Notes: generated by a model not told the origin, from the letters alone. DNA of 64,000 nt from Brevibacterium sp. JSBI002 (GCF_026013965.1 NZ_CP110341.1:558001-622000); one strand, 5' to 3'; shown: positions 24,554-32,887, counted from the stretch's first letter. Program-made: numbers and translations.

Positions 24554-25348
24554 ATGAACGCCCTCACCGTCGAGGCCCGCGGACCCGTTCTGCTCGCCAC
24601 GATCAACCGGACCGACGCCCACAACGCGCTCAATGCCGAGGTCCTCGACGGCCTTGCCGAGGCGGTCGACCGTGCCGAATCCGACCCGAACGTCCGTTCC
24701 CTGGTGATCACCGGAGCCGGCGAGAAGGCATTCTGCGCCGGTGCCGACCTCAAGGAGGACTCCACCCTCGACGCCGACGCCGCGCAGGTGAAGATGCGTC
24801 GCGGGCAGTCGATCATGGCCGCCATCGAGAACGTCGAGGTGCCGATCATCGCCGCGGTCAACGGCCTTGCCCTCGGTGGCGGCTTCGAACTCGCCCTGGC
24901 CTGCCACTTCACCGTGCTGTCGGAGAAGGCCGCGCTCGGGCTGCCCGAGGTCGGACTCGGACTCATTCCCGGCTACGGCGGAACCCAGCGTCTGCCGCGC
25001 GCAGTCGGCGATGCCACCGCACTGCACCTCATCCTCACGGGCGAGACGCTCAAGGCGCAGCGTGCCTATGAACTCGGCATCACCCCGGTCCCGCCGACCG
25101 CACCTGACGAAGTCGTCGACACCGCTCTGGCGATCGCCGAGCGCATTGCCGCCCAAGGCCCGAACGCGGTGCGATCGGTGCTGCGAGCCGTTCGCGCGGA
25201 CCGGGCGATCTCGCCGGCGGCATTGGCCACCGAGACCGGTCTCATCTCCCTCGCGATCGCCGGCGAGGAATCGAGCGAAGGGATCGCCGCATTCCTCGAG
25301 AAGCGGGCGCCGAACTTCGGAGCCGCCGCGGCGAAATCTGACGACTGA
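24554..25348 (+). CDS. Enoyl-CoA hydratase/isomerase family protein
   Basis: A 264-residue crotonase-fold enzyme. The oxyanion-hole segments are AFCAGADLKEDS and NGLALGGGFELALAC. Both catalytic glutamates of the hydratase type are present, Glu112 (GGGFELA) and Glu132 (GLPEVGLGLIPGYGGTQRLPR), so hydration of 2-enoyl-CoA is likely. I start at ATG 24554, preceded by GGAGACAGGATCC; a frame from 24515 lacks a site. It is followed 42 bp later by a MaoC-type dehydratase on the same strand, consistent with a small beta-oxidation-like unit. Confidence 0.92.
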   Translation: MNALTVEARGPVLLATINRTDAHNALNAEVLDGLAEAVDRAESDPNVRSLVITGAGEKAFCAGADLKEDSTLDADAAQVKMRRGQSIMAAIENVEVPIIAAVNGLALGGGFELALACHFTVLSEKAALGLPEVGLGLIPGYGGTQRLPRAVGDATALHLILTGETLKAQRAYELGITPVPPTAPDEVVDTALAIAERIAAQGPNAVRSVLRAVRADRAISPAALATETGLISLAIAGEESSEGIAAFLEKRAPNFGAAAAKSDD

Positions 25349-25390
25349 GCTTTCCACTGAACTCAACGGATAAGCGCAAGGAGGCGCGGC

Positions 25391-25843
25391 ATGACCCTCT
25401 TCTATGAGGACCTGACCATCGGGCACGGGTGGACGAGCCCGGCGAGGACGATCACCGAATCCGACGTCGTCTCCTTCGCCCAGCTCACCGGGGACTTCCA
25501 CCCGCTGCACACGAACGAACGCGTCGCGGCGAAGAGCCGGTTCGGCCAGCGCATCGCCCACGGGATGGTCGGGCTGACCTACGCGATCGGGCTCATGCTC
25601 ACCCGCAGCGGCGAGTTCGACGAGTCGATCACCGCGTTCCTCGGCGTCAAGGACTGGCGCTTCAGCGCTCCCGTGTTCTTCGGCGAGACGATCCACATGC
25701 GCTACGAGATCACCGACCGGCGACTGTCGAAGTCTGCCCCGTCCGACGGCATCGTCGACTTCCGCGTCGAGGTGCTCAATCAGAACGACGAGGTCGTCCA
25801 GGCGGGCACCCTCACGATGCTGGTGTCAGTGCGGCCTGGCTGA
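25391..25843 (+). CDS. MaoC-like hotdog dehydratase
   Basis: A 150-residue single-hotdog protein. The (R)-hydratase catalytic dyad is seen as Asp35 and His40 in LTGDFHPLHTNE, with the following GQRIAHGMVGLTYAIGL typical of the overhang segment. It should hydrate trans-2-enoyl-CoA to the (R)-3-hydroxy form or a close relative. AAGGAGG lies 7 bases ahead of ATG 25391. It pairs with the preceding enoyl-CoA hydratase; a long palindrome follows. Confidence 0.9.
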   Translation: MTLFYEDLTIGHGWTSPARTITESDVVSFAQLTGDFHPLHTNERVAAKSRFGQRIAHGMVGLTYAIGLMLTRSGEFDESITAFLGVKDWRFSAPVFFGETIHMRYEITDRRLSKSAPSDGIVDFRVEVLNQNDEVVQAGTLTMLVSVRPG

Positions 25844-25901
25844 GGCCGGTTTCAAACGGCAGCCTCCGCGCCCCGGGGCCGACTGCCGTGCAGAGTGCGA
25901 G

Positions 25902-25960
25902 TTAAGTGTGCGCAGATTGCACGTCTACTCACCAGCAGCGTGCAATCTGAGCACACTTAA
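25902..25960. terminator. Bidirectional stem-loop terminator
   Basis: A 22-bp stem (TTAAGTGTGC.CAGATTGCACG, one mismatch) with a 15-nt loop, followed by TTTT on the plus strand, separates convergent maoC and arsR-like genes. Confidence 0.85.
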
Positions 25961-26053
25961 TTTTCGATCGTGGGTGAGGGACGCGGCTCACGCGGGGGAG
26001 AGGAGCCTGTTCGCGCGTCTCGGCCGCGTCGGGGCGGAGGCGTTCCGGTCGGG

Positions 26054-26398
26054 TCAGGCTCGAGAATCGGGGGCGGTCGCCTCGGCGCGTTCGATGTCCT
26101 GGGCGGCGAACACGGCGTCGAGGAGGCCGGGGAAACGGGCGTCGAGATCGTCCTTGCGCAGGGTATTCATGATCTTCGTGCCCTCGTACTCCTGGCGGAT
26201 GACTCCCGCCTCGCGCAGAGTGCGGAAGTGGTAGGTCGCCGTGGACTTCGACACCGGCAGCTCGAAGGTCGCACACGCATGATCGCCGAAAGCGTCGTTG
26301 AGTTTGCAGGCGACGGTCCGGCGGACCGGGTCGGCGAGGGCGGCCAGGACGGTGTCGAGTCTCATCTCGTCCCTGCGGGGGTGGTCGAGTGTGCGCAC
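26054..26398 (-). CDS. ArsR-type winged-helix regulator
   Basis: A 114-residue wHTH protein. LAALADPVRRTVACKLNDAF starts the domain; the recognition part is LPVSKSTATYHFRTLREAGV and the wing is RQEYEGTKIMNTLR. I start at GTG 26398 because GGGAGG lies 6 bases ahead; longer frames add a leader covering the operator. No ArsR cysteine motif is present, so the signal is probably not a metal. It is divergent from an OYE-type flavin reductase with a palindrome between, which makes that gene the likely target. Similar pairs respond to reactive electrophiles (inference). Confidence 0.85.
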   Translation of the reverse strand: MRTLDHPRRDEMRLDTVLAALADPVRRTVACKLNDAFGDHACATFELPVSKSTATYHFRTLREAGVIRQEYEGTKIMNTLRKDDLDARFPGLLDAVFAAQDIERAEATAPDSRA

Positions 26399-26450
26399 CT
26401 GGATCCTCCCTTCTCGCCATCGCATCGATCTGATGTCGTACCCCACCATT

Positions 26451-26510
26451 GTACGAAACATTTGGTAGTACGAAATTCATCGTAGTAGAGTGCGAACCCG
26501 AAGTACGAAG
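26451..26510. promoter_or_regulatory. Probable ArsR-type operator cluster
   Basis: TACGA-AATTCA-TCGTA (26469-26484) is a perfect 5+5 inverted repeat, and GTACGAA recurs three times (26451, 26468, 26503) in the divergent gap. The multiple TACGAA boxes suggest cooperative repressor binding. Confidence 0.6.
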
Positions 26511-26557
26511 AATCTCATACTTCCGATCGACTACTCTCGACGAGATCACGAGGTGTC

Positions 26558-27634
26558 ATGTCTCATCTGCTGTTCGAACCGCTCACCCTACGCGGACTCA
26601 CGTTCCGCAACCGCATCTGGGTCCCGCCCATGTGCCAGTACTCCGTTGAGACTCTTGACGGGGTCCCCGCGCCTTGGCACACCGTCCACTACGGCGCCAT
26701 GGCCAGGGGAGGAGCGGGAGCCGTCATCGTCGAAGCCGCCGGAGTCACTCCGGAGGGGCGGATCTCGGCGAAGGACCTGGGGCTGTGGAATGACGCGCAG
26801 CGCGACGCCTTCGCCCCCATCGTCGACTTCCTTCACTCGCAGGGAGCGGCCGCCGGCATCCAGCTCGGCCACGCGGGCCGCAAGGCCTCGACATATCCCG
26901 AGTGGGGGACCGACGGCGATGGCAGCGTCCCGGTCGAGCAGGGCGGTTGGCAGACCGTGGCTCCGTCTGCGTTGGCCTTCGAGGGTCTTGCCGAACCCCG
27001 GGCTCTGACTGAGACGGAGATCGCCGAGGTGGTCGCGGCCTTCCGGTCCTCGGCCCGTCGGGCGATCGAGGCCGGGTTCGACTTCGTCGAGATCCATGGT
27101 GCACACGGGTACCTCCTTCATGAGTTCCTGTCGCCCCTGAGCAATACGCGCACCGACTCCTACGGCGGAACTTTGGAGAACCGGGCCCGACTGCTGCTCG
27201 AGATCGTCGATGCCACCCGCGCCGAGGTGGGCGACGACGTTCCCGTGTTCGTGCGCCTCTCCGCGACGGACTGGACCGACGGTGGGCTCACACTCGACGA
27301 CACCGTCCACGTCGCCGGATGGCTCAAGGAACACGGCGTCGACCTCATCGACGTCTCCTCCGGCGGCAATGTGATGGCGTCGATTCCCGTCGGTCCCGGC
27401 TACCAGACGACCCTGGCCGCCGGCGTGCGTCAAGGGTCGGGGCTGCCGACCGCCGCAGTGGGACTGATCAGCGAACCGTTCCAGGGCGAGCACATTCTGG
27501 CCACCGGTCAGGCCGATGCGATCCTCGTGGGCCGCGAACACCTGCGTGACCCGAACTTCGCGCTCCGGGCCGCCGACGCCCTGCGCTTCGATATCGACTA
27601 CCGCCCGGCTCAGTACCACCGCGCGTATAAGTGA
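26558..27634 (+). CDS. Old Yellow Enzyme family NADPH-flavin oxidoreductase (YqjM-like)
   Basis: A 358-residue FMN TIM-barrel ene-reductase. It belongs to the thermophilic-like/YqjM subgroup: Cys26 and Tyr28 in VPPMCQYSVE are the FMN-tuning residues. The substrate-binding pair His180 and His183 with Tyr185 is in EIHGAHGYLLHEFLSPLSN. RTDSYGGTLENRARLLLEIV is the usual FMN/phosphate segment. It reduces activated C=C bonds of enones or nitro compounds. The start ATG 26558 follows ACGAGGTGTC. It probably responds to the divergent ArsR-type regulator. Confidence 0.95.
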   Translation: MSHLLFEPLTLRGLTFRNRIWVPPMCQYSVETLDGVPAPWHTVHYGAMARGGAGAVIVEAAGVTPEGRISAKDLGLWNDAQRDAFAPIVDFLHSQGAAAGIQLGHAGRKASTYPEWGTDGDGSVPVEQGGWQTVAPSALAFEGLAEPRALTETEIAEVVAAFRSSARRAIEAGFDFVEIHGAHGYLLHEFLSPLSNTRTDSYGGTLENRARLLLEIVDATRAEVGDDVPVFVRLSATDWTDGGLTLDDTVHVAGWLKEHGVDLIDVSSGGNVMASIPVGPGYQTTLAAGVRQGSGLPTAAVGLISEPFQGEHILATGQADAILVGREHLRDPNFALRAADALRFDIDYRPAQYHRAYK

Positions 27635-27678
27635 GCTGAGCTCAATTCGCTGGAGCGGCTCGGCGCTCATACGCTGAC

Positions 27679-27738
27679 GGCCCAGATGAAGTCGCACAGC
27701 ACATGTTCAAATGTGTGCTGTGCGACTTCAACTGGGCC
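27679..27738. terminator. 60-nt stem-loop terminator (palindrome family A, copy 2)
   Basis: GGCCCAG.TGAAGTCGCACAG and its complement form a near-perfect long stem with a short loop around CATGTTCAAATG. It lies between the OYE gene and the convergent crcB pair and is the sibling of 24345-24404 in inverted orientation. Confidence 0.8.
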
Positions 27739-27824
27739 GTTCGGCGTCTGTCATCTGCGCGTACAGCGCCTCGCCGAGGGTGAGCGTGTGGAGATGTGGC
27801 TGAGTCCAGAACGGTCGGTCGCAG

Positions 27825-28202
27825 CTAAGCCAGGCCGCCGAGCCACATTCCGATCGCCGCGGCCGCCGTGGCGAAGGCGAGGGTGCCGAACCCATTGACC
27901 AGGCCCGCCGCCCAGCGACGTTCCTGGAGAAGTCGGACCGTTTCGAAACTCGCCGTAGAAAACGTCGTATAGCCGCCGAGGAATCCCGTGCCGAGCACCA
28001 GGTGCCAGGCTTCCGGCAGCAGATTCGCACCGGCCAGTCCGGTCAGCAGTCCGAGCACGAGTGATCCCGAAACATTGATGATGATCGTCCCCCAGGGTAG
28101 GGCCGTGCTCACGCGGGACTTGATGAGTCCGTCGAGCAGCATTCGTGATGAGGCGCCGAGCCCGCCGGCGGCGGCAAGGGCGATGAAGACCAGCGGCGTC
28201 AT
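27825..28202 (-). CDS. crcB: CrcB/FluC fluoride channel subunit (second copy)
   Basis: A 125-residue four-helix membrane protein. The family signature is GFLGGYTTFSTASFETVRLL, and the pore asparagine sits in IIINVSGSLVLGLL. It forms an inverted-topology dimer that exports fluoride. It overlaps the upstream crcB copy by ATGA, so the two are translated together; paired FluC genes usually encode an obligate heterodimer. The order on the minus strand is USP, crcB, crcB. Confidence 0.93.
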   Translation of the reverse strand: MTPLVFIALAAAGGLGASSRMLLDGLIKSRVSTALPWGTIIINVSGSLVLGLLTGLAGANLLPEAWHLVLGTGFLGGYTTFSTASFETVRLLQERRWAAGLVNGFGTLAFATAAAAIGMWLGGLA

Positions 28203-28741
28203 CGGGCACTTCCCGGGTGACGGTCGGCAGAGGCATCGGGACCGGCATCCGCGGTGTCCTCGTCCCAGGCATCGGGTTCGATCGGCAGATCGTCGGCCAC
28301 CTCGTCGACCTCAGCGCCGCCTCGACGCAACGTCGTCGCCGTGGCGATGCCGGCGAAAGTGGCGAGACCGCCGATGAGTACCGTTCCCACCGCGTAGGCA
28401 AGGCCGATGCCGGGGCTGCTCGCACCGCCCGGATCCGCGCCGAGGAGGCCCGCCGTATCCGCGGCCAGCGCGCTGTACGTGGTGAACCCGCCCATGAAGC
28501 CGGTGCCGACCAGGATCCGCGCTCGGCGACGCCACCCTTCATCGGGACCGCTGCGCGCCAGAGCGTCCAACAGCAGGCCGAGCAGGAACGCCCCGAGGAT
28601 GTTCACCGTGAAGATCGCCCACGGCACGTCGCTGACGGCCGGCAGGCCAAGGCTGACTGCCTCGCGAGCAGCCGTGCCGAATGTGCCGCCGAGGAATGCA
28701 AGGCCCAGATTGGACAGGCGCATGTGGACCGGCCGGGTCAC
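28199..28741 (-). CDS. crcB: CrcB/FluC fluoride channel subunit (first copy)
   Basis: A 180-residue FluC homologue starting at GTG 28741, which overlaps the stop of the upstream USP gene (GTGA). Signatures are FTVNILGAFLLGLLLDAL (pore Asn) and GTGFMGGFTTYSALAADTAG. It carries a ~40-residue acidic cytoplasmic tail (EVDEVADDLPIEPDAWDEDT) that the other copy lacks. With that copy it probably makes a heterodimeric fluoride exporter. No fluoride riboswitch could be recognised ahead of the operon. Confidence 0.92.
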   Translation of the reverse strand: MTRPVHMRLSNLGLAFLGGTFGTAAREAVSLGLPAVSDVPWAIFTVNILGAFLLGLLLDALARSGPDEGWRRRARILVGTGFMGGFTTYSALAADTAGLLGADPGGASSPGIGLAYAVGTVLIGGLATFAGIATATTLRRGGAEVDEVADDLPIEPDAWDEDTADAGPDASADRHPGSAR

Positions 28742-29346
28742 TGCTTGCCCTCGCCGGTTTGAGGCTCAGCAGTGGGAGAGACGTCTGGGGTCGGCGGTGT
28801 CGCAGGAGCTTCGGGGTCGTTCATGTCGTCGGTGCCTGTCGCCGATGGAACGACGACGAGGGGGCGATGCTGGCGCCTGGACAGCTGGATTGCGACCGAA
28901 CCGTTGAAGAACTCATGTAATGAGCCGCGAACACCTGCGCGGCGGGCGCCGAGGATGATCATGCGGGCATCGAGCGCCGTGGCGAGCCGGTCGAGTTCCT
29001 GTGCCGGCGATCCGGCCAGCGCGCGAGTCGACCAGGCGACATTCGTGCGTTCCAGGGCGGCAGCGATGCGGTCCTGGAGTTCGGGGTCGAATTCGGTGGC
29101 CGCCTCGTCGGTGGTATCCGGATCGATGGGCGTCGAGAGCACGGAACCGTCGGGACGGGTCTCAACGGTATAGCGGGATTTGTAGCCGTGGGCGCAGACG
29201 AGCTCGGCGTCGAAATGGGCGGCGTAGTCCGCGGCGGCGGAGATCACCTCGGCGGGCTGATCGGGGGCGACGCCGAGGATGATGCGGGCGCGCGCTGGAC
29301 CGTCATGTTTCGGATCGCGATGTCTCGGATCGGGGCTGGCGGTCAT
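28738..29346 (-). CDS. Universal stress protein (UspA family)
   Basis: A 202-residue single-domain USP. The start ATG 29346 is supported by GTAGGAGAGAC; a longer frame from 29478 adds a leader without a site. The fold begins RARIILGVAPDQPAEVISAA and ends with the nucleotide-loop pattern ILGARRAGVRGSLHEFFNGS then VAIQLSRRQHRPLVVVPS, a variant of the G-2x-G-9x-G(S/T) ATP motif. A ~30-residue Pro/Glu tail follows. It leads the crcB operon with overlapping codons, an unusual pairing that implies a stress link to fluoride export. Confidence 0.88.
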   Translation of the reverse strand: MTASPDPRHRDPKHDGPARARIILGVAPDQPAEVISAAADYAAHFDAELVCAHGYKSRYTVETRPDGSVLSTPIDPDTTDEAATEFDPELQDRIAAALERTNVAWSTRALAGSPAQELDRLATALDARMIILGARRAGVRGSLHEFFNGSVAIQLSRRQHRPLVVVPSATGTDDMNDPEAPATPPTPDVSPTAEPQTGEGKQ

Positions 29347-29504
29347 GGTCTCTCCTACCTTTCGGGCATGCTGAAGCCGGTCGAGGTAGGGACTGTTGTC
29401 GAAGACGAACACCGAAGTTTCGTTTCCGAGGTTGGGTACGGCGAGCCCCACCGCCGTGCCGCGCAGGCGCGACACCAATATTGTGCCACAGGACCATAGC
29501 GAAA

Positions 29505-29553
29505 GGGCCGTCGGATGGCCGGCCTCCGAAGATGGCCGGCCATCCGACGGCCC
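29505..29553 (-). terminator. Stem-loop terminator after the SnoaL-like gene
   Basis: A perfect 20-bp GC-rich stem (GGGCCGTCGGATGGCCGGCC and complement) with a 9-nt loop, followed by TTTCG on the minus strand, about 28 bp beyond the SnoaL-like stop. It isolates that gene from the USP-crcB operon. Confidence 0.88.
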
Positions 29554-29580
29554 CGCTGGGGTGTCAGCGCTCGCTGAGCC

Positions 29581-29910
29581 TCAGCCTTCGCGGATCGTCA
29601 TCCGGCTCAGTTTGTCGCCGTCGATGGCGAAGGCGAACGAAGACCGACCGTTGGCATGCGTGGAGCGCCAATCGCCGACGACGATGACGTCGTCTCCGTC
29701 GACGGTGACCTCCTCGGGCGTGAGGATGCCGGTTGCGCCGATGAACTCCTTGTCGCTCCACGCCTTGATGGCTTCTCGGCCCCGGAACTCGCGGCCCCAG
29801 TCATCCACGACTCCGTCAGAGGTGAATGCGTTGAGGAAGCCCTGGTCATCGTGAGCGTTGACGGTGTCGATGAAGCCGGCGACCGGTTCGGGAATCTGCA
29901 GATCTGACAT
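29581..29910 (-). CDS. SnoaL-like (NTF2-fold) domain protein
   Basis: A 109-residue alpha+beta cone protein. IPEPVAGFIDTVNAHDDQGF then LNAFTSDGVVDDWGREFRGR is the usual SnoaL_2 opening, with EAIKAWSDKEF following. It may be a small isomerase, a hydrolase or a binding protein. It is 70 bp downstream of an SDR reductase on the same strand, with AGGAGCACAA ahead of ATG 29910, so the two are probably co-expressed. No catalytic residues can be assigned. Confidence 0.85.
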   Translation of the reverse strand: MSDLQIPEPVAGFIDTVNAHDDQGFLNAFTSDGVVDDWGREFRGREAIKAWSDKEFIGATGILTPEEVTVDGDDVIVVGDWRSTHANGRSSFAFAIDGDKLSRMTIREG

Positions 29911-29980
29911 TTGTGCTCCTGTGGTTTCGGGAGGTGATTGTCGGATGGGTGCTGAGGGGGACGGAAGTGTCGTGTCCGCC

Positions 29981-30736
29981 TCAGCGAGTGGTGTAACCGC
30001 CGTTGGCGAAGATCGTCTGCCCGGTGATCCAGCTGCCCTCCGTGGCGAGGAATCGCACGATCGGTGCGATGTCCTCGATGTGAGTCAGTCGATTGCCCAT
30101 GCCCTGCGACTTGTGGAACTCGACTCGTTCCGGGGTCTCCTGACCGTAGAAGAAGGGAGTGTCCATGGGCCCGGGCGCGACGGCGGTGACGGAGATGCCG
30201 CGGTCGGCATACTCCTTCGCCGCGGCCCGGGTGAAGTGCTCGACCGGACTCTTGCCGCCGGCATAGGTCGAGTAGCCGTCGGTGAACGCGGCGAGCAGGG
30301 CAGTGACGATGGTGACGATCTTCCCATTGTCGGCAAGGTGTCTGCCTGCTTCCTTGATGAAGAAGTAAGCGGCCTTCGCGTTGATGTCGAACATCGAGTC
30401 GTACTCGTCCTCGGTGGTCTCCGCAATGGGCTTGCGCAGAACCTTGCCAGTGGTGTTCACCGCGATATCGATGGACCCCAGCGCGGAGACGGCATCGTCG
30501 AAGAGCCTCTCGACGTTGGCGGGCTTGGTGAGATCTCCGGTGAGCAGAACGCCCTTCGATCCGCTGGATTCGACGGCCGCGAGTGTCTCTTCAGCTTCCG
30601 GGCGCGTTGACTCCGAGTTGTAGTGGATGGCGACATCGGCTCCGGCTGCTGCGGTCTGCCTGGCGATGAGTCCGCCGAGGTTCTTCCCGCCTCCTGCGAT
30701 GAGGATGGTCTTGCCTTGCAGAGTCTGTTCGGTCAT
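29981..30736 (-). CDS. SDR family oxidoreductase with Thr in place of catalytic Ser
   Basis: A 251-residue classical short-chain dehydrogenase. The cofactor loop is ILIAGGGKNLGGLIARQTAA, a GGGxNLG variant of TGxxxGxG. The Asn of the NNAG motif is in IDIAVNTTGKV. The active site is Tyr158-x3-Lys162 (STYAGGKSP). Thirteen residues before the Tyr, where Ser is expected, there is Thr145 (IVTALLAAF). The end, GSWITGQTIFANGGYTTR, is typical. The start ATG 30736 follows ACGGAGGTTGAAACC. It is divergent from a TetR regulator. Confidence 0.9.
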   Translation of the reverse strand: MTEQTLQGKTILIAGGGKNLGGLIARQTAAAGADVAIHYNSESTRPEAEETLAAVESSGSKGVLLTGDLTKPANVERLFDDAVSALGSIDIAVNTTGKVLRKPIAETTEDEYDSMFDINAKAAYFFIKEAGRHLADNGKIVTIVTALLAAFTDGYSTYAGGKSPVEHFTRAAAKEYADRGISVTAVAPGPMDTPFFYGQETPERVEFHKSQGMGNRLTHIEDIAPIVRFLATEGSWITGQTIFANGGYTTR

Positions 30737-30771
30737 GGTTTCAACCTCCGTATCGTTGTTACATCGGGCTA

Positions 30772-30795
30772 TATCGACGATACACTATAATATAG
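30772..30795. promoter_or_regulatory. TetR operator and overlapping -10 element
   Basis: Two perfect 11-bp palindromes, TATCGACGATA (30772-30782) and CTATAATATAG (30785-30795), lie in the divergent gap. The second contains a consensus TATAAT (30786-30791) facing the TetR gene, which starts at 30800. Repressor binding would cover this promoter. Confidence 0.65.
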
Positions 30796-30799
30796 CGAT

Positions 30800-31486
30800 A
30801 TGACAGAAGTTGAGGAAACGGATACACGGACCCGTCTGCTCGAAGCGGCCGCCGACCTCATTGCCGCGGCGCCCGGAGAGGACTTCTCTCTGCGCGCGGT
30901 CTGCGACGCGGCGGGGGTCAAGATGCCCACTCTGTACCATTTCTTCGGCAATAAGCAGGGGCTGATCGAGGCCGTCGTCGAGCGTGGCTTCGACATGTAT
31001 CTGTCGGCCAAATCCTCGACCGAATCCAGCGGCGACCCGATTCAGGATCTGCGTCTGGGCTGGGATGCTCACGTCGCCTTCGGACTGGAGAATCCGGGTT
31101 TCTACACCCTCATGTACGGCAAGGTCAGGCCCGGCTATTCACCCGAGGCACAGTCGAAGCCGAGCGAGATTCTGCGCGGTCTGACGCTCAAAGCAGAACA
31201 GGACGGACGGCTCGTCGTCGGCCACGAGCAGGCGGCCGCTCATGTGCTCGCCACGAATATCGGCGTCACCCTGCGGCTGATCATTCAAGGCAGGAACGAT
31301 CCCGAACTTTCAGCAGGCGTCCGTGAAGGCGTCCTCGCCGCCATCACCGGAACCGGACAGACGGAACCGGGCGATGGTCGTCTGGGTCACGCCGTCATCG
31401 AACATGCTGCGGCGAACCCGGACATCCTGGGCGAAACGGAGACTCAGCTCCTCATCCAATGGATCGGCCGCCTCGGCGAGGTCTGA
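30800..31486 (+). CDS. TetR-family regulator
   Basis: A 228-residue repressor. The HTH is residues ~10-55: TRTRLLEAAADLIAAAPGED, FSLRAVCDAAGVKMPTLYHF, FGNKQGLIEAVV. The C-terminal part is a TetR_C-like helical domain with a phenylalanine-rich patch (AFGLENPGFYTLMYGKV). The ATG lies 8-9 bases after a perfect TATAAT and has no ribosome site, so translation may be leaderless. It is divergent from the SDR-SnoaL pair, its probable target. Confidence 0.9.
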   Translation: MTEVEETDTRTRLLEAAADLIAAAPGEDFSLRAVCDAAGVKMPTLYHFFGNKQGLIEAVVERGFDMYLSAKSSTESSGDPIQDLRLGWDAHVAFGLENPGFYTLMYGKVRPGYSPEAQSKPSEILRGLTLKAEQDGRLVVGHEQAAAHVLATNIGVTLRLIIQGRNDPELSAGVREGVLAAITGTGQTEPGDGRLGHAVIEHAAANPDILGETETQLLIQWIGRLGEV

Positions 31487-31533
31487 GAACGGTCGCCGAA
31501 CAGGCGGCCGCTCCCGATTCGCTCGGGCGAGGC

Positions 31534-31563
31534 GGACGTCGGTGCGGGAGCGCTCCGACGTCC
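31534..31563. terminator. Possible bidirectional terminator
   Basis: GGACGTCGG pairs perfectly with CCGACGTCC across a 12-nt loop, between the convergent TetR and aminotransferase genes. No T-run follows, so it is weaker than other stems in the window. Confidence 0.45.
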
Positions 31564-31608
31564 GACCCGGGCAAGGTCGGAGCCGCCTCGGCGAAGGTGT
31601 CGTCGGAA

Positions 31609-32887
31609 TCAGCGCTCCGCGCGGTACCGGTCGACAGCGCGGCGGAGACGCTGCAGACCGTCGTCGATGCGGTCGGGCGCGGCCGAGGCGAAGCACAGGC
31701 GCAGCGCATTCGAGAAGTTCCCGGCCGGGGAGAACGCGGGGCCGGGGATGTAGGCCACACCTTCCTCGAGCGCGGTGTTCATGAGGTCTTCGGTGTTGAT
31801 GGATTCATCCTCGAAGGTCACCCACAGGAAGAATCCGCCGTCGGGATCGGTAGCTCGGATCTCTCCGGGGAAGAGTCTCTCCAGCCCTTCCGACATCGCG
31901 ATCTTCCGCTCGCGGTACGCCTTGCGCAGGACCTCGACGTGCGAGTCCGCGCCGCCTTCGGCCAGCCAGCGGGCGATGAGGTGCTGGTTGGGAACGGGGG
32001 CGCAGGAGTCCATCGTCTGCTTGGCGTTGACGGCGAGCTCACGGACCTCAGGATCGACGTCGATCCAACCGACCCGCAGCCCGGGGCGACGAATTTCGAG
32101 AACGTGCGCACCCCGAAGATGAGGGGATCGTTCGGGCTCAGATCGCTCAGCGCCGGCAGGGACTTGCCCTCGAAGCGCAGCATTCCGTACGGATTGTCCT
32201 CGATGATGACCGACCGGTGGCGGTGGGCGAACTCGAGCAGGCGCTCGCGACGCGGCAGCGACATCGTCACTCCGGCCGGGTTCTGGAAGGTCGGGACGGT
32301 GTAGATGACCTTCGGCGCGCGCCCGGTGCGGTTCGTGTGCTCCTCCAGGACGTCGATCTGCATGCCGTCTTCGTCGACGGGGATCTCGAGGATCTCCGCC
32401 TCATAGCTCATGGCCGTCGCCGAACCGTTCGTATAGGTCGGCGACTCACAGGCGACGAGGTCACCGGGGGTGACGAAGAGTTTGAACCCGAGGTCGAGAC
32501 CCTGCATGCCTCCGGAGGTGATGAGGAGGCGGTCGCGGTTCCCCTGCTGTTCGCGCGGGATCTGCTCGGTGGCGGCGAGATAGTCGTGGAGGGCTTCGAT
32601 GAGGATGGGTTCGCCCTTCGTCTCACCGTATGTGAAGTTCTCCGGTGAGAAGACTTGCGCGGCGATGCGGGCGAAGTCCGCGGCCGGCAGCATGTCCGGC
32701 GCGGGCGCCCCATGCCGAACTTGACTATGTCGTGGTGATATTGGGCGAGCACCGTGGTGGAGGCGTCGATGACGGAGCCGACGAGCTGATCGCGGCGGCG
32801 GGCGTAGGGCAGCGCGGGGGACTGAGACTGGTTCTCGGGCTGGTTCTGCGAAGCACTCGTGGCCGGATGCATTGACGTGGTGGACAT
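31609..32887 (-). pseudogene. PLP-dependent aminotransferase (class I/II) with two frameshifts
   Basis: The product is spread over three frames. The N-terminus starts at ATG 32887 (MSTTSMHPATSASQNQPENQ) and reaches DIVKFGMG. The central part, from APAPDMLPAADFARIAAQVF, contains LLITSGGMQGLDLGFKLFVT, PTFQNPAGVTMSLPRRERLL, IIEDNPYGMLRFEG and the PLP lysine motif RTFSKFVAPG. The C-terminal part, LRVGWIDVDPEVRELAVNAK onward, ends at 31609. Adding one G-C pair at each of two G/C runs (about 32708-32711 and 32080-32082) restores a ~425-residue enzyme of the 2-aminoadipate/aromatic aminotransferase type. Either a decayed gene or an assembly with homopolymer errors. Confidence 0.8.

Noticed and set aside
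23747..25696. 649-codon minus-strand frame across DUF3151, enoyl-CoA hydratase and maoC
   Set aside because: It runs through three recognised genes and their terminator; composition typical of antisense frames.
29347..29500. Possible fluoride riboswitch ahead of the USP-crcB operon
   Set aside because: The leader has GGCGGTGGGG and a CGCC partner that faintly resemble the crcB motif, but the GATG and CTGAT elements and the pseudoknot partner are missing.
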